This document shows positions 1 to 6,009 of a DNA stretch of 6,009 bases, piece by piece. This DNA comes from Candidatus Omnitrophota bacterium (lineage in GTDB: Bacteria; Omnitrophota; Gorgyraeia; 1-14-0-20-64-10; JACQQZ01), in NCBI GenBank assembly GCA_016206755.1, contig JACQQZ010000162.1, forward strand, positions 1-6,009, given 5' to 3'. The translations under genes and the position numbers were made by a program. Position 1 is the stretch's first letter, and each line of letters begins with the position of its first letter. A model generated the notes under the pieces. It did not search any database. It was not told the DNA's origin and was given only the letters and a program-made list of their open reading frames with translations.

Positions 1-1
1 G

Positions 2-1405
2 GCGGCCATCGTCGGCGGGGTTGTCTATGCATGCGCCCCGTACCACTTCGCCCGATCCATTCAAATCACCTTGGCCTCCATCCAATGGCTCCCGCTGGGA
101 CTCTGGGCCTGGGTGTGGCTGTCAAAATCTCCGTCCTGGAAAAGGGCGGCGGTTCCGGCCGCTTGCTCCGCGCTCATTGTTCTGACGACCGCTTATTACG
201 GTTATCTGTACGCTGTCGCATCTTTGGTTTTCTGGATCGGACTTTGGGCGGCGCAGACCGACAAAAAAACCCGCGATGAGTTTTTAAGATGGAGCGCCCT
301 TGCGACTTTGGGAGGCGCGGCGGTGGTTTTGGCGTGGTACCTGCCATTGTGGTATGCGCCGTTTGCGTCGCGCGCCGCCGGACAAAACCAATCCCTATCA
401 TTCCAGATGCAGTACGGATGGCCCATCAAGCACCTCTTTGTGTACTGCGCCAAACCTTGGGACTATTTTCTTCCCTCCGTTCATCATCCGTTTTTCGGAA
501 ATTGGGCCAAGGCCTTTGCGCAATCGCACCTGTACGGCAGCAATGTCATCGAGCAAACTTTATTTTTAGGATACGCGGTCATCGGGTTGGCGATGTCCGC
601 CATTCTCCTCGGTATTCGCTCGAAAACGATCGATTCAAAGGTGCGCTTGGGCATCGGGCTTTTTGCCGGCTTGGGGTTAACATCCCTCTGGTTCTCAGGC
701 CCTCCGTTCATCCCGATCGGTTCATTCACCATTGAAAATGACCAGATCCTCTCGAAATTCGCTCTCTATTTTCCTTCTTGGTGGGTGCACCGGTTGTTGA
801 ATCTGCCGTTTCGCGTCTATGCCCGATTCGGACTGCTGGTCTTGCTGGCTGCTGCAGCCCTGGCAGGGATCGCTTGGACAAAGCTCTTTCAAAAAAATCG
901 CCCGGCGGCGCTTCTTTTAAGTGCGATCATGATTTTTGAATACGCGCTGGTCATGCCGCTGCGGGCCATCGGAGAAACCCCGCCCGTTTACGCCTGGCTT
1001 AAAGATCAACCCCCGGGGACCGTCATCGCAGAATATCCGTACGTGGGCAGCGACCGCTCCATTCACGCAGAGTATCTTTTTTATCAACGCATCCATGGCA
1101 AGCCGATGATCAATGGGGGCTATGAACCGAACCATGCAAAAAGCTCCCCGCGTCCTGATTCCGTTGATCTGATGTCGGAAAAAACCGTTCGAAACTTAAA
1201 AGGGCGGGGGGTGCGCTACGTCATCGTCCATCGTGATCTCTACAAACAGATGCCCCGGCGCCCGAAACAGATTGAGGTGTTCGGCGTGCATTATCAAGTG
1301 CCGCAACGTCATCCGGAGGAGTCGCTCCCGCCGCCCCCGGACAAAATTCCAGGACTCAACAAGGTTCAAGCGTTTCCTGAAGCGGACGTTTACCAAATCT
1401 CATGA
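2..1405 (+). CDS. Multi-spanning membrane protein, GT-C/YfhO-like (3' part, left end missing)
   Basis: The frame is open from base 2, so this is the C-terminal 467 residues of a longer protein; the TTG at 71 is internal. Hydrophobic segments lie at about residues 1-16, 25-40, 48-80 (probably two helices), 96-113, 183-204, 215-230, 275-293 and 301-320. The rest, from about 325, is a soluble tail of roughly 140 residues. The APYHFAR segment at 38-58, the DYFLPSVHHPFFG loop and the tail pattern (PPVYAWL, then AEYPYV, then HGKPMINGGY, then VRYVIVHRDL) resemble membrane proteins of polysaccharide loci with a GT-C or YfhO-like fold. Such proteins are thought to use polyprenyl-linked sugars on the outer face of the membrane. 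No catalytic acidic motif is visible because the N-terminus, where GT-C enzymes carry it, is missing. The stop overlaps the next start by 4 nt. The fold class is fairly likely; the exact activity is unknown. Confidence 0.8.
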   Translation, partial: AAIVGGVVYACAPYHFARSIQITLASIQWLPLGLWAWVWLSKSPSWKRAAVPAACSALIVLTTAYYGYLYAVASLVFWIGLWAAQTDKKTRDEFLRWSALATLGGAAVVLAWYLPLWYAPFASRAAGQNQSLSFQMQYGWPIKHLFVYCAKPWDYFLPSVHHPFFGNWAKAFAQSHLYGSNVIEQTLFLGYAVIGLAMSAILLGIRSKTIDSKVRLGIGLFAGLGLTSLWFSGPPFIPIGSFTIENDQILSKFALYFPSWWVHRLLNLPFRVYARFGLLVLLAAAALAGIAWTKLFQKNRPAALLLSAIMIFEYALVMPLRAIGETPPVYAWLKDQPPGTVIAEYPYVGSDRSIHAEYLFYQRIHGKPMINGGYEPNHAKSSPRPDSVDLMSEKTVRNLKGRGVRYVIVHRDLYKQMPRRPKQIEVFGVHYQVPQRHPEESLPPPPDKIPGLNKVQAFPEADVYQIS

Positions 1406-2523
1406 GCCGGCCTCGGCTTTCCTGGAGCATGGATGCGCGCATGGCATTTCACGGCGGCATCGGAACGTACATCCGACGCCTGACGGAAGCTCTGCTTGAG
1501 GAAGAGTCCGAAAAGCACCTGTGTCTTCTGGGCTGGCCGAACCGATCTCTGCATCATCCCCAAGCGTCGCATCGATCCTATTCTGCGCCGATCTACAGCG
1601 TTCGGGAACAGATGCTGCCGCCCCCCCAGACCGATCGCTCGGAACTTCTGCACAGCCCGCACTTCAACATCCCGCTGCGGTGGACAGGGCGGCTCGCCGT
1701 CACCATTCACGATCTGATTCCAATCAAAATGCCGGAGCAGACGCGCAGCCGCCTCGCGCGTCCCTACATGCGCTGGATGCTGGGGCAGATTCGCAAAAAA
1801 TCGTCGGCGATTATCGCCGTTTCCGAAGCGACGAAGCAAGAGTTCTGCGAATACACAAAAACGCCTTTTTCCCGCGTGACCGTCATTCCCCATGGCGTGC
1901 ACCCGTCGGTGTTCCAGCCGCTGGGACAAGGAAAAATCCAAGAGGCGCGTGCGCGCCATCAGGTCAAAACCCCCTTCATCCTTTGGGTTTCCGCCATCCG
2001 GCCTCACAAAAATCCGGAAACCCTGCTGCGGGCTTTTTCAGAACTAAAACGAAGAGGGGCTCCGCACCAGTTGGTCATGATCGGGCAAAAGCCGGATGGG
2101 TATCGATTTCCGATCGAGCCGGCCGCCGCTGAATGCCTGCGAAACCAGCGCCGGTGGATTGCAGATGTCCCCGACGAAGAATTGCCTGCTTTTTATCAAG
2201 CGGCCTCGGTGCTGGCCATGCCTTCCTACCAAGAGGGATTTGGACTGCCCGCTTTGGAAGCCATGGCCAACGGACTGCCGGTGGTGGCCTCGCAGATCCC
2301 GGCCTTAACAGAACTGATTGGAAATGCTGGAGTTACCATCGGTCCCGACGATGTTGACGCCTGGAGCGACGGGCTCTATAATGTATTGTTTGATGATGAC
2401 CGTCGACGGAATCTCGCAGAATTGGGCCGAAAACGCGCCGGGGCCTATACTTGGAAAAAGTCAGCAGCCGGCCACCTCCAAATTTTCCGGTCCCTCCTCT
2501 CCGCGGATCGCCATCGTTCATGA
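1402..2523 (+). CDS. Glycosyltransferase family 4 (GT-B fold), mannosyltransferase-like
   Basis: A 373-residue protein of normal GT4 length with both Rossmann-like halves. The N-terminal half has GGIGTYIRRL (18-27), the glycine-rich acceptor-side loop, then HSPHFNIPLR (84-93), TIHDLIP (101-107) and AVSEATKQEF (139-148). The C-terminal half has VIPHGV (161-166), the inter-domain strand FILWVSAIRPHKNPETLL (192-209), and the GT4 nucleotide-sugar signature EGFGLPALE, giving the E-x7-E pair E278 and E286, followed by AMANGLPVVAS. No signal peptide or membrane helix is seen, so it should act in the cytoplasm, transferring a sugar from a nucleotide donor to a lipid-linked glycan. The ATG lies in an ATGA overlap with the upstream stop and has only a weak Shine-Dalgarno, which fits translational coupling. 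The C-terminus (TWKKSAAGHLQIFRSLL) looks complete. Donor and linkage cannot be read from sequence; mannose is a guess from resemblance. Confidence 0.93.
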   Translation: MSRPRLSWSMDARMAFHGGIGTYIRRLTEALLEEESEKHLCLLGWPNRSLHHPQASHRSYSAPIYSVREQMLPPPQTDRSELLHSPHFNIPLRWTGRLAVTIHDLIPIKMPEQTRSRLARPYMRWMLGQIRKKSSAIIAVSEATKQEFCEYTKTPFSRVTVIPHGVHPSVFQPLGQGKIQEARARHQVKTPFILWVSAIRPHKNPETLLRAFSELKRRGAPHQLVMIGQKPDGYRFPIEPAAAECLRNQRRWIADVPDEELPAFYQAASVLAMPSYQEGFGLPALEAMANGLPVVASQIPALTELIGNAGVTIGPDDVDAWSDGLYNVLFDDDRRRNLAELGRKRAGAYTWKKSAAGHLQIFRSLLSADRHRS

Positions 2524-3586
2524 TTGGCTGGTGAGCTGGCGGGGCGGGGAAAAGGTCCTCGAAACTTTGGCGGACCTGTATCCGCAAGCCGACATTTTCA
2601 CGCTCATCGCCGATCCAAAAATTCTGCCTTCAAAAATTCGCGGGCGCATCAAGCGAACCTCCTGGCTGCAGCGTCTTCCTTTCAGGCGCCACTTCCGCTA
2701 CGCGTTGCCGCTGTTTCCCTGGACGATTGAACGTTTTTCTTTCGACGGCTACGACGTTGTCATCAGCATCAGCCACACCGTCGCCAAAGGGGTCCGCACC
2801 GGAAAGGCGCTGCACATTTGCTATTGCCTGACCCCGATGCGGGTCGCCTGGGTTTTTCCCGGCATCTATTTTGGAAGCGCCGCGCTCCGGCGCGGGTCGC
2901 CCCAGGCATTGCTCATGCGGCAGCTTCGACGGTGGGACAAAGCCACGGCCCCGCGCGTTCACGCGTTTTATGCCATCTCCAAAGCAATCCAAATCCGCAT
3001 CGAGAAATATTACGAACGGCCCTCCCGCCTGATCTACCCGCCCGTCGACTGCGATGCCTTCGAATCCGTTTCGAGAAAACCGGCAGACCACTACTTGCTG
3101 GTTGCCGCCTTGGTTCCTTACAAAAAAACGGAGCTGGCCATCGAGGCGTTCAATCGCCTCGGAAAACCGCTGGTGATCGTCGGGGTGGGTCCGGAGGAGC
3201 GGCGGCTGCGAAAAATTTCTTCGCGGCACATCCGTTGGGCCGGGCCCCAATCCACGGAAGCGCTCCGGGCCTGGTACGCCTGCTCACGCGCCTTGATCTG
3301 CCCCCAAGAGGAAGATTTTGGAATTGCCGCCGTTGAGGCCCAGGCAACCGGTTGTCCGGTCATTGCGTATGCCGCAGGCGGGGCCGGCGAAACGATCATC
3401 GATGGGCAAACGGGAGTTTTGTTCACAGCGCAAACAGCCGAATCTTTGATGGATGCCGTGGGACGCTGTGAAACGATTGTCTGGGACACGGCCCTGCTGC
3501 GGCGCAACGCGCGGCGCTTTGACCGCCGTCATTTTTCTGGACAATTTCACCAGGCCGTTCTTCAAGAAATGGAGAAATTTTCATGA
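2507..3586 (+). CDS. Glycosyltransferase family 4, WbaZ-like mannosyltransferase type; start uncertain
   Basis: The conserved protein begins at RIAIVHDWL (from 2504), the first beta strand of this GT4 subfamily, followed by WRGGEKVLETL. It continues with YDVVISISHTVAKGV, then HICYCLTPMR (the family usually has H where L stands), AFYAISKAIQIRIEKYY, IYPPVD, the inter-domain strand YLLVAALVPYKKTELAIEAF, and EDFGIAAVE with its E-x7-E glutamates at 3311 and 3335. It is soluble, about 359 residues from 2507, and should act in the cytoplasm on a nucleotide-sugar donor. The start is not clear. The frame is open upstream to TTG 2318 (422 residues), with ATGs at 2324, 2351, 2381, 2393 and 2396, all inside the preceding gene and without good ribosome binding sites. 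GTG 2531, 8 nt after the upstream stop, would delete the first strand. I place the start at ATC 2507 only to mark the domain boundary. The 3' end overlaps the next gene by 4 nt. Confidence 0.88.
   Translation: MAIVHDWLVSWRGGEKVLETLADLYPQADIFTLIADPKILPSKIRGRIKRTSWLQRLPFRRHFRYALPLFPWTIERFSFDGYDVVISISHTVAKGVRTGKALHICYCLTPMRVAWVFPGIYFGSAALRRGSPQALLMRQLRRWDKATAPRVHAFYAISKAIQIRIEKYYERPSRLIYPPVDCDAFESVSRKPADHYLLVAALVPYKKTELAIEAFNRLGKPLVIVGVGPEERRLRKISSRHIRWAGPQSTEALRAWYACSRALICPQEEDFGIAAVEAQATGCPVIAYAAGGAGETIIDGQTGVLFTAQTAESLMDAVGRCETIVWDTALLRRNARRFDRRHFSGQFHQAVLQEMEKFS
3571..3575 (+). promoter_or_regulatory. Ribosome binding site for the SDR gene
   Basis: GGAGA ends 7 nt before the ATG at 3583, a good spacing. 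It lies inside the end of the upstream glycosyltransferase gene and supports the ATG in the ATGA overlap as the true start. Confidence 0.6.
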
Positions 3587-4575
3587 GTGTATTCTGGAAA
3601 GGGCAACGGGTGGTCGTCACCGGAGGATCCGGTTTTATCGGAAGCCACATGGTGGAGCAGCTGGTGGCCCAAGAAGCCCATGTCACCGTGGTGGACAACA
3701 TCAGCCGGGGAAAGCTTGAAAACCTCAGAGAAGTCCGGGGCAGGATTCAGATCCAATCCGTGGATTTAAGAAACGTGGAAGCCGCCTCTCAAATTTTCAG
3801 AGGTCACGACATCGTCATTCACTTGGCGGCCCGCGTGGCCGGGGTCAGCCACAACCAAGCGCATCCGGCGGAGATGTTTTATAAAAATTCCATGATCAAC
3901 ATCCAAGTGCTGGAAGCGGCGCGGTTGGCCGGCGTGACGCGCTTTGAAGCGGTCAGCACGGCTTGCGTTTATCCGCGGGACTGCATCATTCCAACCCCGG
4001 AATCGGAAGGTTTCCGGGGGGATCCGGAACCGTCCAACCTGGGTTACGGCTGGTCCAAGCGGATGCTGGAGATCCAGGCGCGCCTTTACGCCGAAGAATA
4101 CAAAATGGAAATCGGAGTCGTTCGCCCCTACAACGCCTACGGCCCCCGCGATCATTTTGATACGGCCACCTCGCACGTGATTCCGGCGCTGATCCGTCGC
4201 GTCCTGGAAGGGGAGGACCCGGTGGTGGTCTGGGGCGGCGGGGAACAAACGCGGGCCTTTCTGTATGTGGACGATTTCGCGCGAGGCATCCTGGAAGCCG
4301 CCCAGCGCCATCGCTTGCCGGACCCGGTCAATTTGGGCACGCGGGAAGAAATATCCATTCGGGATCTGATCCACCTGATCGTCGAGATCAGCGGCAAAAA
4401 TCCGGAGATTGTTTTTGACAGATCCAAACCTTCCGGGCAACCGCGCCGGAATTGCGACACCGGCAAATCGGAACAGCTCGTTGGATTTCGCGCCCGCGTT
4501 TCTCTCCAGGAAGGCCTTCGCCGCACCATCGCCTGGTATCAAGGCGTTTTAAACTGCGGAGGAGTTCATGCGTAA
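3583..4575 (+). CDS. NAD(P)-dependent epimerase/reductase of the GDP-L-fucose synthase (Fcl/WcaG) type; possible ColC-like enzyme
   Basis: A 330-residue extended SDR. The Rossmann motif is TGGSGFIGS (G14, G17, G20), with D38 in VVDNISRGK at the end of beta-2, which hints at NAD rather than the NADPH used by E. coli Fcl. HLAARVAGV (80-88) and N102 follow. The catalytic set is T126, C128 (in STACVYP), Y155 and K159 (YGWSK), N184, and H198 in SHVIPALIRR. C128 and H198 match the two acid/base residues used by GDP-fucose synthase for epimerisation. The C-terminal half also matches Fcl: VVWGGGEQTRAFLYVDD, VNLGTREEISIRDL and FDRSKPSGQPRR. Fcl converts GDP-4-keto-6-deoxymannose to GDP-fucose; the related ColC does the same kind of epimerisation and reduction on the 3-deoxy substrate. 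The neighbour with a His-type PLP site makes the ColC role attractive. GDP-mannose 3,5-epimerase is less likely, because it has Lys where H198 stands. Substrate is inferred; family membership is firm. Confidence 0.9.
   Translation: MSVFWKGQRVVVTGGSGFIGSHMVEQLVAQEAHVTVVDNISRGKLENLREVRGRIQIQSVDLRNVEAASQIFRGHDIVIHLAARVAGVSHNQAHPAEMFYKNSMINIQVLEAARLAGVTRFEAVSTACVYPRDCIIPTPESEGFRGDPEPSNLGYGWSKRMLEIQARLYAEEYKMEIGVVRPYNAYGPRDHFDTATSHVIPALIRRVLEGEDPVVVWGGGEQTRAFLYVDDFARGILEAAQRHRLPDPVNLGTREEISIRDLIHLIVEISGKNPEIVFDRSKPSGQPRRNCDTGKSEQLVGFRARVSLQEGLRRTIAWYQGVLNCGGVHA
4558..4564 (+). promoter_or_regulatory. Strong Shine-Dalgarno for the PLP enzyme gene
   Basis: GGAGGAG lies just before the ATG at 4568 (3 to 5 nt spacing), inside the last codons of the SDR gene. 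It is the best ribosome binding site in the window and fixes the start of the downstream gene, giving an 8-nt overlap. Confidence 0.75.
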
Positions 4576-5770
4576 AGTGGAGCTGGGGTATCTGAAAGTC
4601 AGCGCAACGGCCAAACGCTACGTCAATGACGTGCTCGACTCCAACCGCCTTTCCACCGGGCCGTACATCCGCCGGTTTGAAAAAGCGTTCGCCGCAGAGC
4701 ACGATTGCGCGGACGCCGTCATGTGCAACAGCGGAACCAGCGCCCTCCAAATCGCCCTGGCCGCGCTCAAAGTTCGTCACGGCTGGAAGGATGGGGACGA
4801 GGTCCTGGTTCCAGCCATCACGTGGATTGCCACCTCCAACATCGTTTTGCAAAATCAGATGCGTCCCGTTTTTGTCGATCCGCATCCGGCTACCTACAAC
4901 ATCGATCCGGCGCAATTGGAAAAACATCTCACCCCCAGAACCCGGGCGATTCTCCCCGCGCATCTCTTCGGCTTGCCCTGCGACATGGATCCGATTCTGG
5001 ATTTTGCGAAGAAGCATCGTCTGGAAGTGCTCGAGGACTCTTGCGAGACGATGTTTGTGCGTTACCACGGGAAAAAGGTCGGTTCTTTCGGGGCGCTGGG
5101 ATGTTTTTCAACCTACGTCGCGCATCTTTTGGTCACCGGCGTGGGAGGGCTGGTGACCGCCCGCGATGCGGAATTGGGCATGCTCTGCCGCAGCATCATG
5201 GCCCACGGCCGCGACTCCATTTATCTTTCCATTGACGATGACGACAAGATCCGCAGCGACGATTTTAGAATTCAAATGATCCAACGCCGTTTCTCGATGG
5301 TTCGCATGGGATACAGCTACCGCGCCACCGAGCTGGAGGGCGCTTTGGGGCTGGCGGCCCTGGAGGAGAAAGACGCCATGATGAAAGCGCGAAAGGAAAA
5401 TGCGGCTTATCTCACGCGCGTGCTGCAACCCCTGGCCGGGCATCTTCAGCTCCCGACAGTTCCGGCGGGACACGAGCACGCCTTCATGATGTACCCCGTC
5501 GTTTTACGCGCAGGCATCGAACGCGACATCTTTTTGAATCACCTCGAGTCCCGCGGAATCGAGACGCGCTACATGATGCCGCTGCTCAACCAACCATTTT
5601 ACCGGAAGATTTTCGGTCCGCTTGAAGAGAACTATCCGGTCGCCCGGCAGATCAATGCCCAAGGTTTCTACATCGGCTGCCATCAAGGATTGGTCCGGGA
5701 AGACATGGATTACGTCGCGGAGGTCTTCCGGCGGTATTTTCAACAGGTCAAGCCGGCGGGCGCCCGATAG
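4568..5770 (+). CDS. DegT/DnrJ/EryC1/StrS-fold PLP enzyme with His for Lys: probable ColD-like sugar 3-dehydratase
   Basis: A 400-residue protein of usual length for the DegT family (fold-type I PLP enzymes). Visible features are NSGTSALQIAL (54-64, phosphate loop), VPAITWIAT (81-89), PVFVDPHPATYNID (100-113), AHLFGLPCDM (131-140), EDSCE with D157 (pyridine-nitrogen contact), GSFGALGCFSTYVAH (172-186), GVGGLV (191-196), GYSYRATELEGALGL (248-262) and IETRYMMPLLNQPFY (331-345). The internal-aldimine Lys of sugar aminotransferases falls on H186 (CAT at 5123-5125). The same replacement defines GDP-4-keto-6-deoxymannose 3-dehydratase (ColD) and the iron-sulfur 3-dehydrase E1 (DdhC/RfbH). EDSCE also resembles the EDNCD of E1, but I see no cysteine cluster for a [2Fe-2S] centre, so a ColD-type, glutamate/PMP-dependent mechanism fits better. 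The inferred reaction removes the C3 hydroxyl of a 4-keto-6-deoxy nucleotide sugar. GVGG replaces the usual GEGG, and S250 replaces the usual Asn of GYN. Confidence 0.9.
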   Translation: MRKVELGYLKVSATAKRYVNDVLDSNRLSTGPYIRRFEKAFAAEHDCADAVMCNSGTSALQIALAALKVRHGWKDGDEVLVPAITWIATSNIVLQNQMRPVFVDPHPATYNIDPAQLEKHLTPRTRAILPAHLFGLPCDMDPILDFAKKHRLEVLEDSCETMFVRYHGKKVGSFGALGCFSTYVAHLLVTGVGGLVTARDAELGMLCRSIMAHGRDSIYLSIDDDDKIRSDDFRIQMIQRRFSMVRMGYSYRATELEGALGLAALEEKDAMMKARKENAAYLTRVLQPLAGHLQLPTVPAGHEHAFMMYPVVLRAGIERDIFLNHLESRGIETRYMMPLLNQPFYRKIFGPLEENYPVARQINAQGFYIGCHQGLVREDMDYVAEVFRRYFQQVKPAGAR

Positions 5771-5771
5771 A

Positions 5772-6009
5772 ATGTCCTCCTCGCGTATTCTCATCCTGCG
5801 CCAATGGGCGCTGGCATTGAGCGACATGATCGGGGTGGCCGGCGCTTTTTGGGCGGCCTACGGTCTCCGGTTTCATTTTCAAATCGTCCCGCTGAAGCAC
5901 CCGATCCCCCCGCAGGATTGGTACGTGAGGCCCTTGGGGCTGATTCTCTTCATCTACCTTTTGAGTTTTCGCGCAGTCGGCTTGTACGCCATCCGCCACG
6001 TCCAGCTGA
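5772..6009 (+). CDS. Polyprenyl glycosylphosphotransferase (WcaJ/WbaP-type priming enzyme), N-terminal part
   Basis: An open frame of 79 codons runs off the right end of the window. The ATG is one base after the upstream TAG, so it is probably translated by coupling; no good Shine-Dalgarno is seen. The protein starts with a short basic stretch, then a hydrophobic segment containing ALSDMIGVAGAFWAAYGLRF (about 15-34), then a second one, LGLILFIYLLSFRAVGLY (about 55-72). The D...AYxLRF pattern followed by a second helix ending in GLY is typical of the N-terminal membrane region of undecaprenyl-phosphate glucose/galactose phosphotransferases, which start assembly of exopolysaccharide, capsule or O-antigen by moving a sugar-1-phosphate to the lipid carrier. 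The catalytic bacterial sugar transferase domain would lie beyond the window. A polysaccharide epimerase of the CapD/FlaA1 type has a similar N-terminal membrane region and cannot be fully excluded. Confidence 0.75.
   Translation, partial: MSSSRILILRQWALALSDMIGVAGAFWAAYGLRFHFQIVPLKHPIPPQDWYVRPLGLILFIYLLSFRAVGLYAIRHVQL

Noticed and set aside
71..73. TTG as start of the first gene
   Set aside because: The frame is open to base 2 and the upstream codons encode a family-like membrane segment (YACAPYHFAR).
1621..1627. Run of seven C in gene 2 as a possible frameshift
   Set aside because: The conserved protein continues in the same frame on both sides.
1390..2007. Long open frame on the minus strand (205 codons)
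   Set aside because: It is antisense to a clear GT4 gene, is rich in Arg, His and Pro, and shows no recognisable motif. The other long antisense frames (3766-4542, 4388-5068, 2630-3250) are rejected for the same reason.
2454..2460. G AAA AAG run near the gene 2/3 junction as a slippery site
   Set aside because: A -1 shift there leads to the wrong frame; joining gene 3 needs a +1 shift.
2520..2534. ATGA overlap at the end of gene 2, looking like the start of gene 3
   Set aside because: The ATG at 2520 is in a third frame and reads only four codons (MIGW) before a stop.
5234..5248. DDDDK stretch in the PLP enzyme, identical to an enteropeptidase recognition site
   Set aside because: It sits in an acidic loop of a cytoplasmic bacterial enzyme, so the match is coincidental.

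Overview
The window looks like a stretch of a bacterial surface-polysaccharide (O-antigen, capsule or exopolysaccharide) biosynthesis locus. All genes lie on the + strand with almost no intergenic space. The DNA is fairly GC-rich. I cannot assign a phylum from six genes. An undecaprenyl-phosphate-type priming transferase and a GT-C-like membrane protein are compatible with a Gram-negative or environmental candidate-phylum bacterium, but that is inference.

Layout from left to right: (1) the 3' part of a large integral membrane protein with a soluble C-terminal domain, resembling GT-C/YfhO-like membrane glycosyltransferases (2-1405, open on the left); (2) a GT4-family glycosyltransferase (1402-2523); (3) a second GT4 glycosyltransferase of the WbaZ-like mannosyltransferase type, whose start codon is not obvious (core from about 2507 to 3586); (4) a short-chain dehydrogenase resembling GDP-L-fucose synthase (3583-4575); (5) a DegT/DnrJ/EryC1/StrS-fold PLP enzyme with His in place of the PLP-binding Lys (4568-5770); (6) the N-terminus of a polyprenyl-phosphate sugar-1-phosphate transferase (5772-6009, open on the right).

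The genes overlap by 4 nt (1402-1405 and 3583-3586) or 8 nt (4568-4575), or are separated by one base (5771). This indicates one transcription unit with translational coupling. I see no promoter or terminator and no gene-free stretch over 300 bases.

The most interesting point is the pair of genes 4 and 5. The Lys-to-His change at residue 186 is the hallmark of the 3-dehydratases ColD and E1 (DdhC/RfbH) rather than of aminotransferases. Next to an Fcl-like epimerase/reductase, it suggests a GDP-colitose-like 3,6-dideoxyhexose pathway (ColD plus ColC). The required GDP-mannose 4,6-dehydratase is not in the window. In the inferred scheme, gene 6 starts the glycan on a lipid carrier, genes 2 and 3 add sugars in the cytoplasm, genes 4 and 5 make an unusual deoxysugar donor, and gene 1 acts in the membrane.
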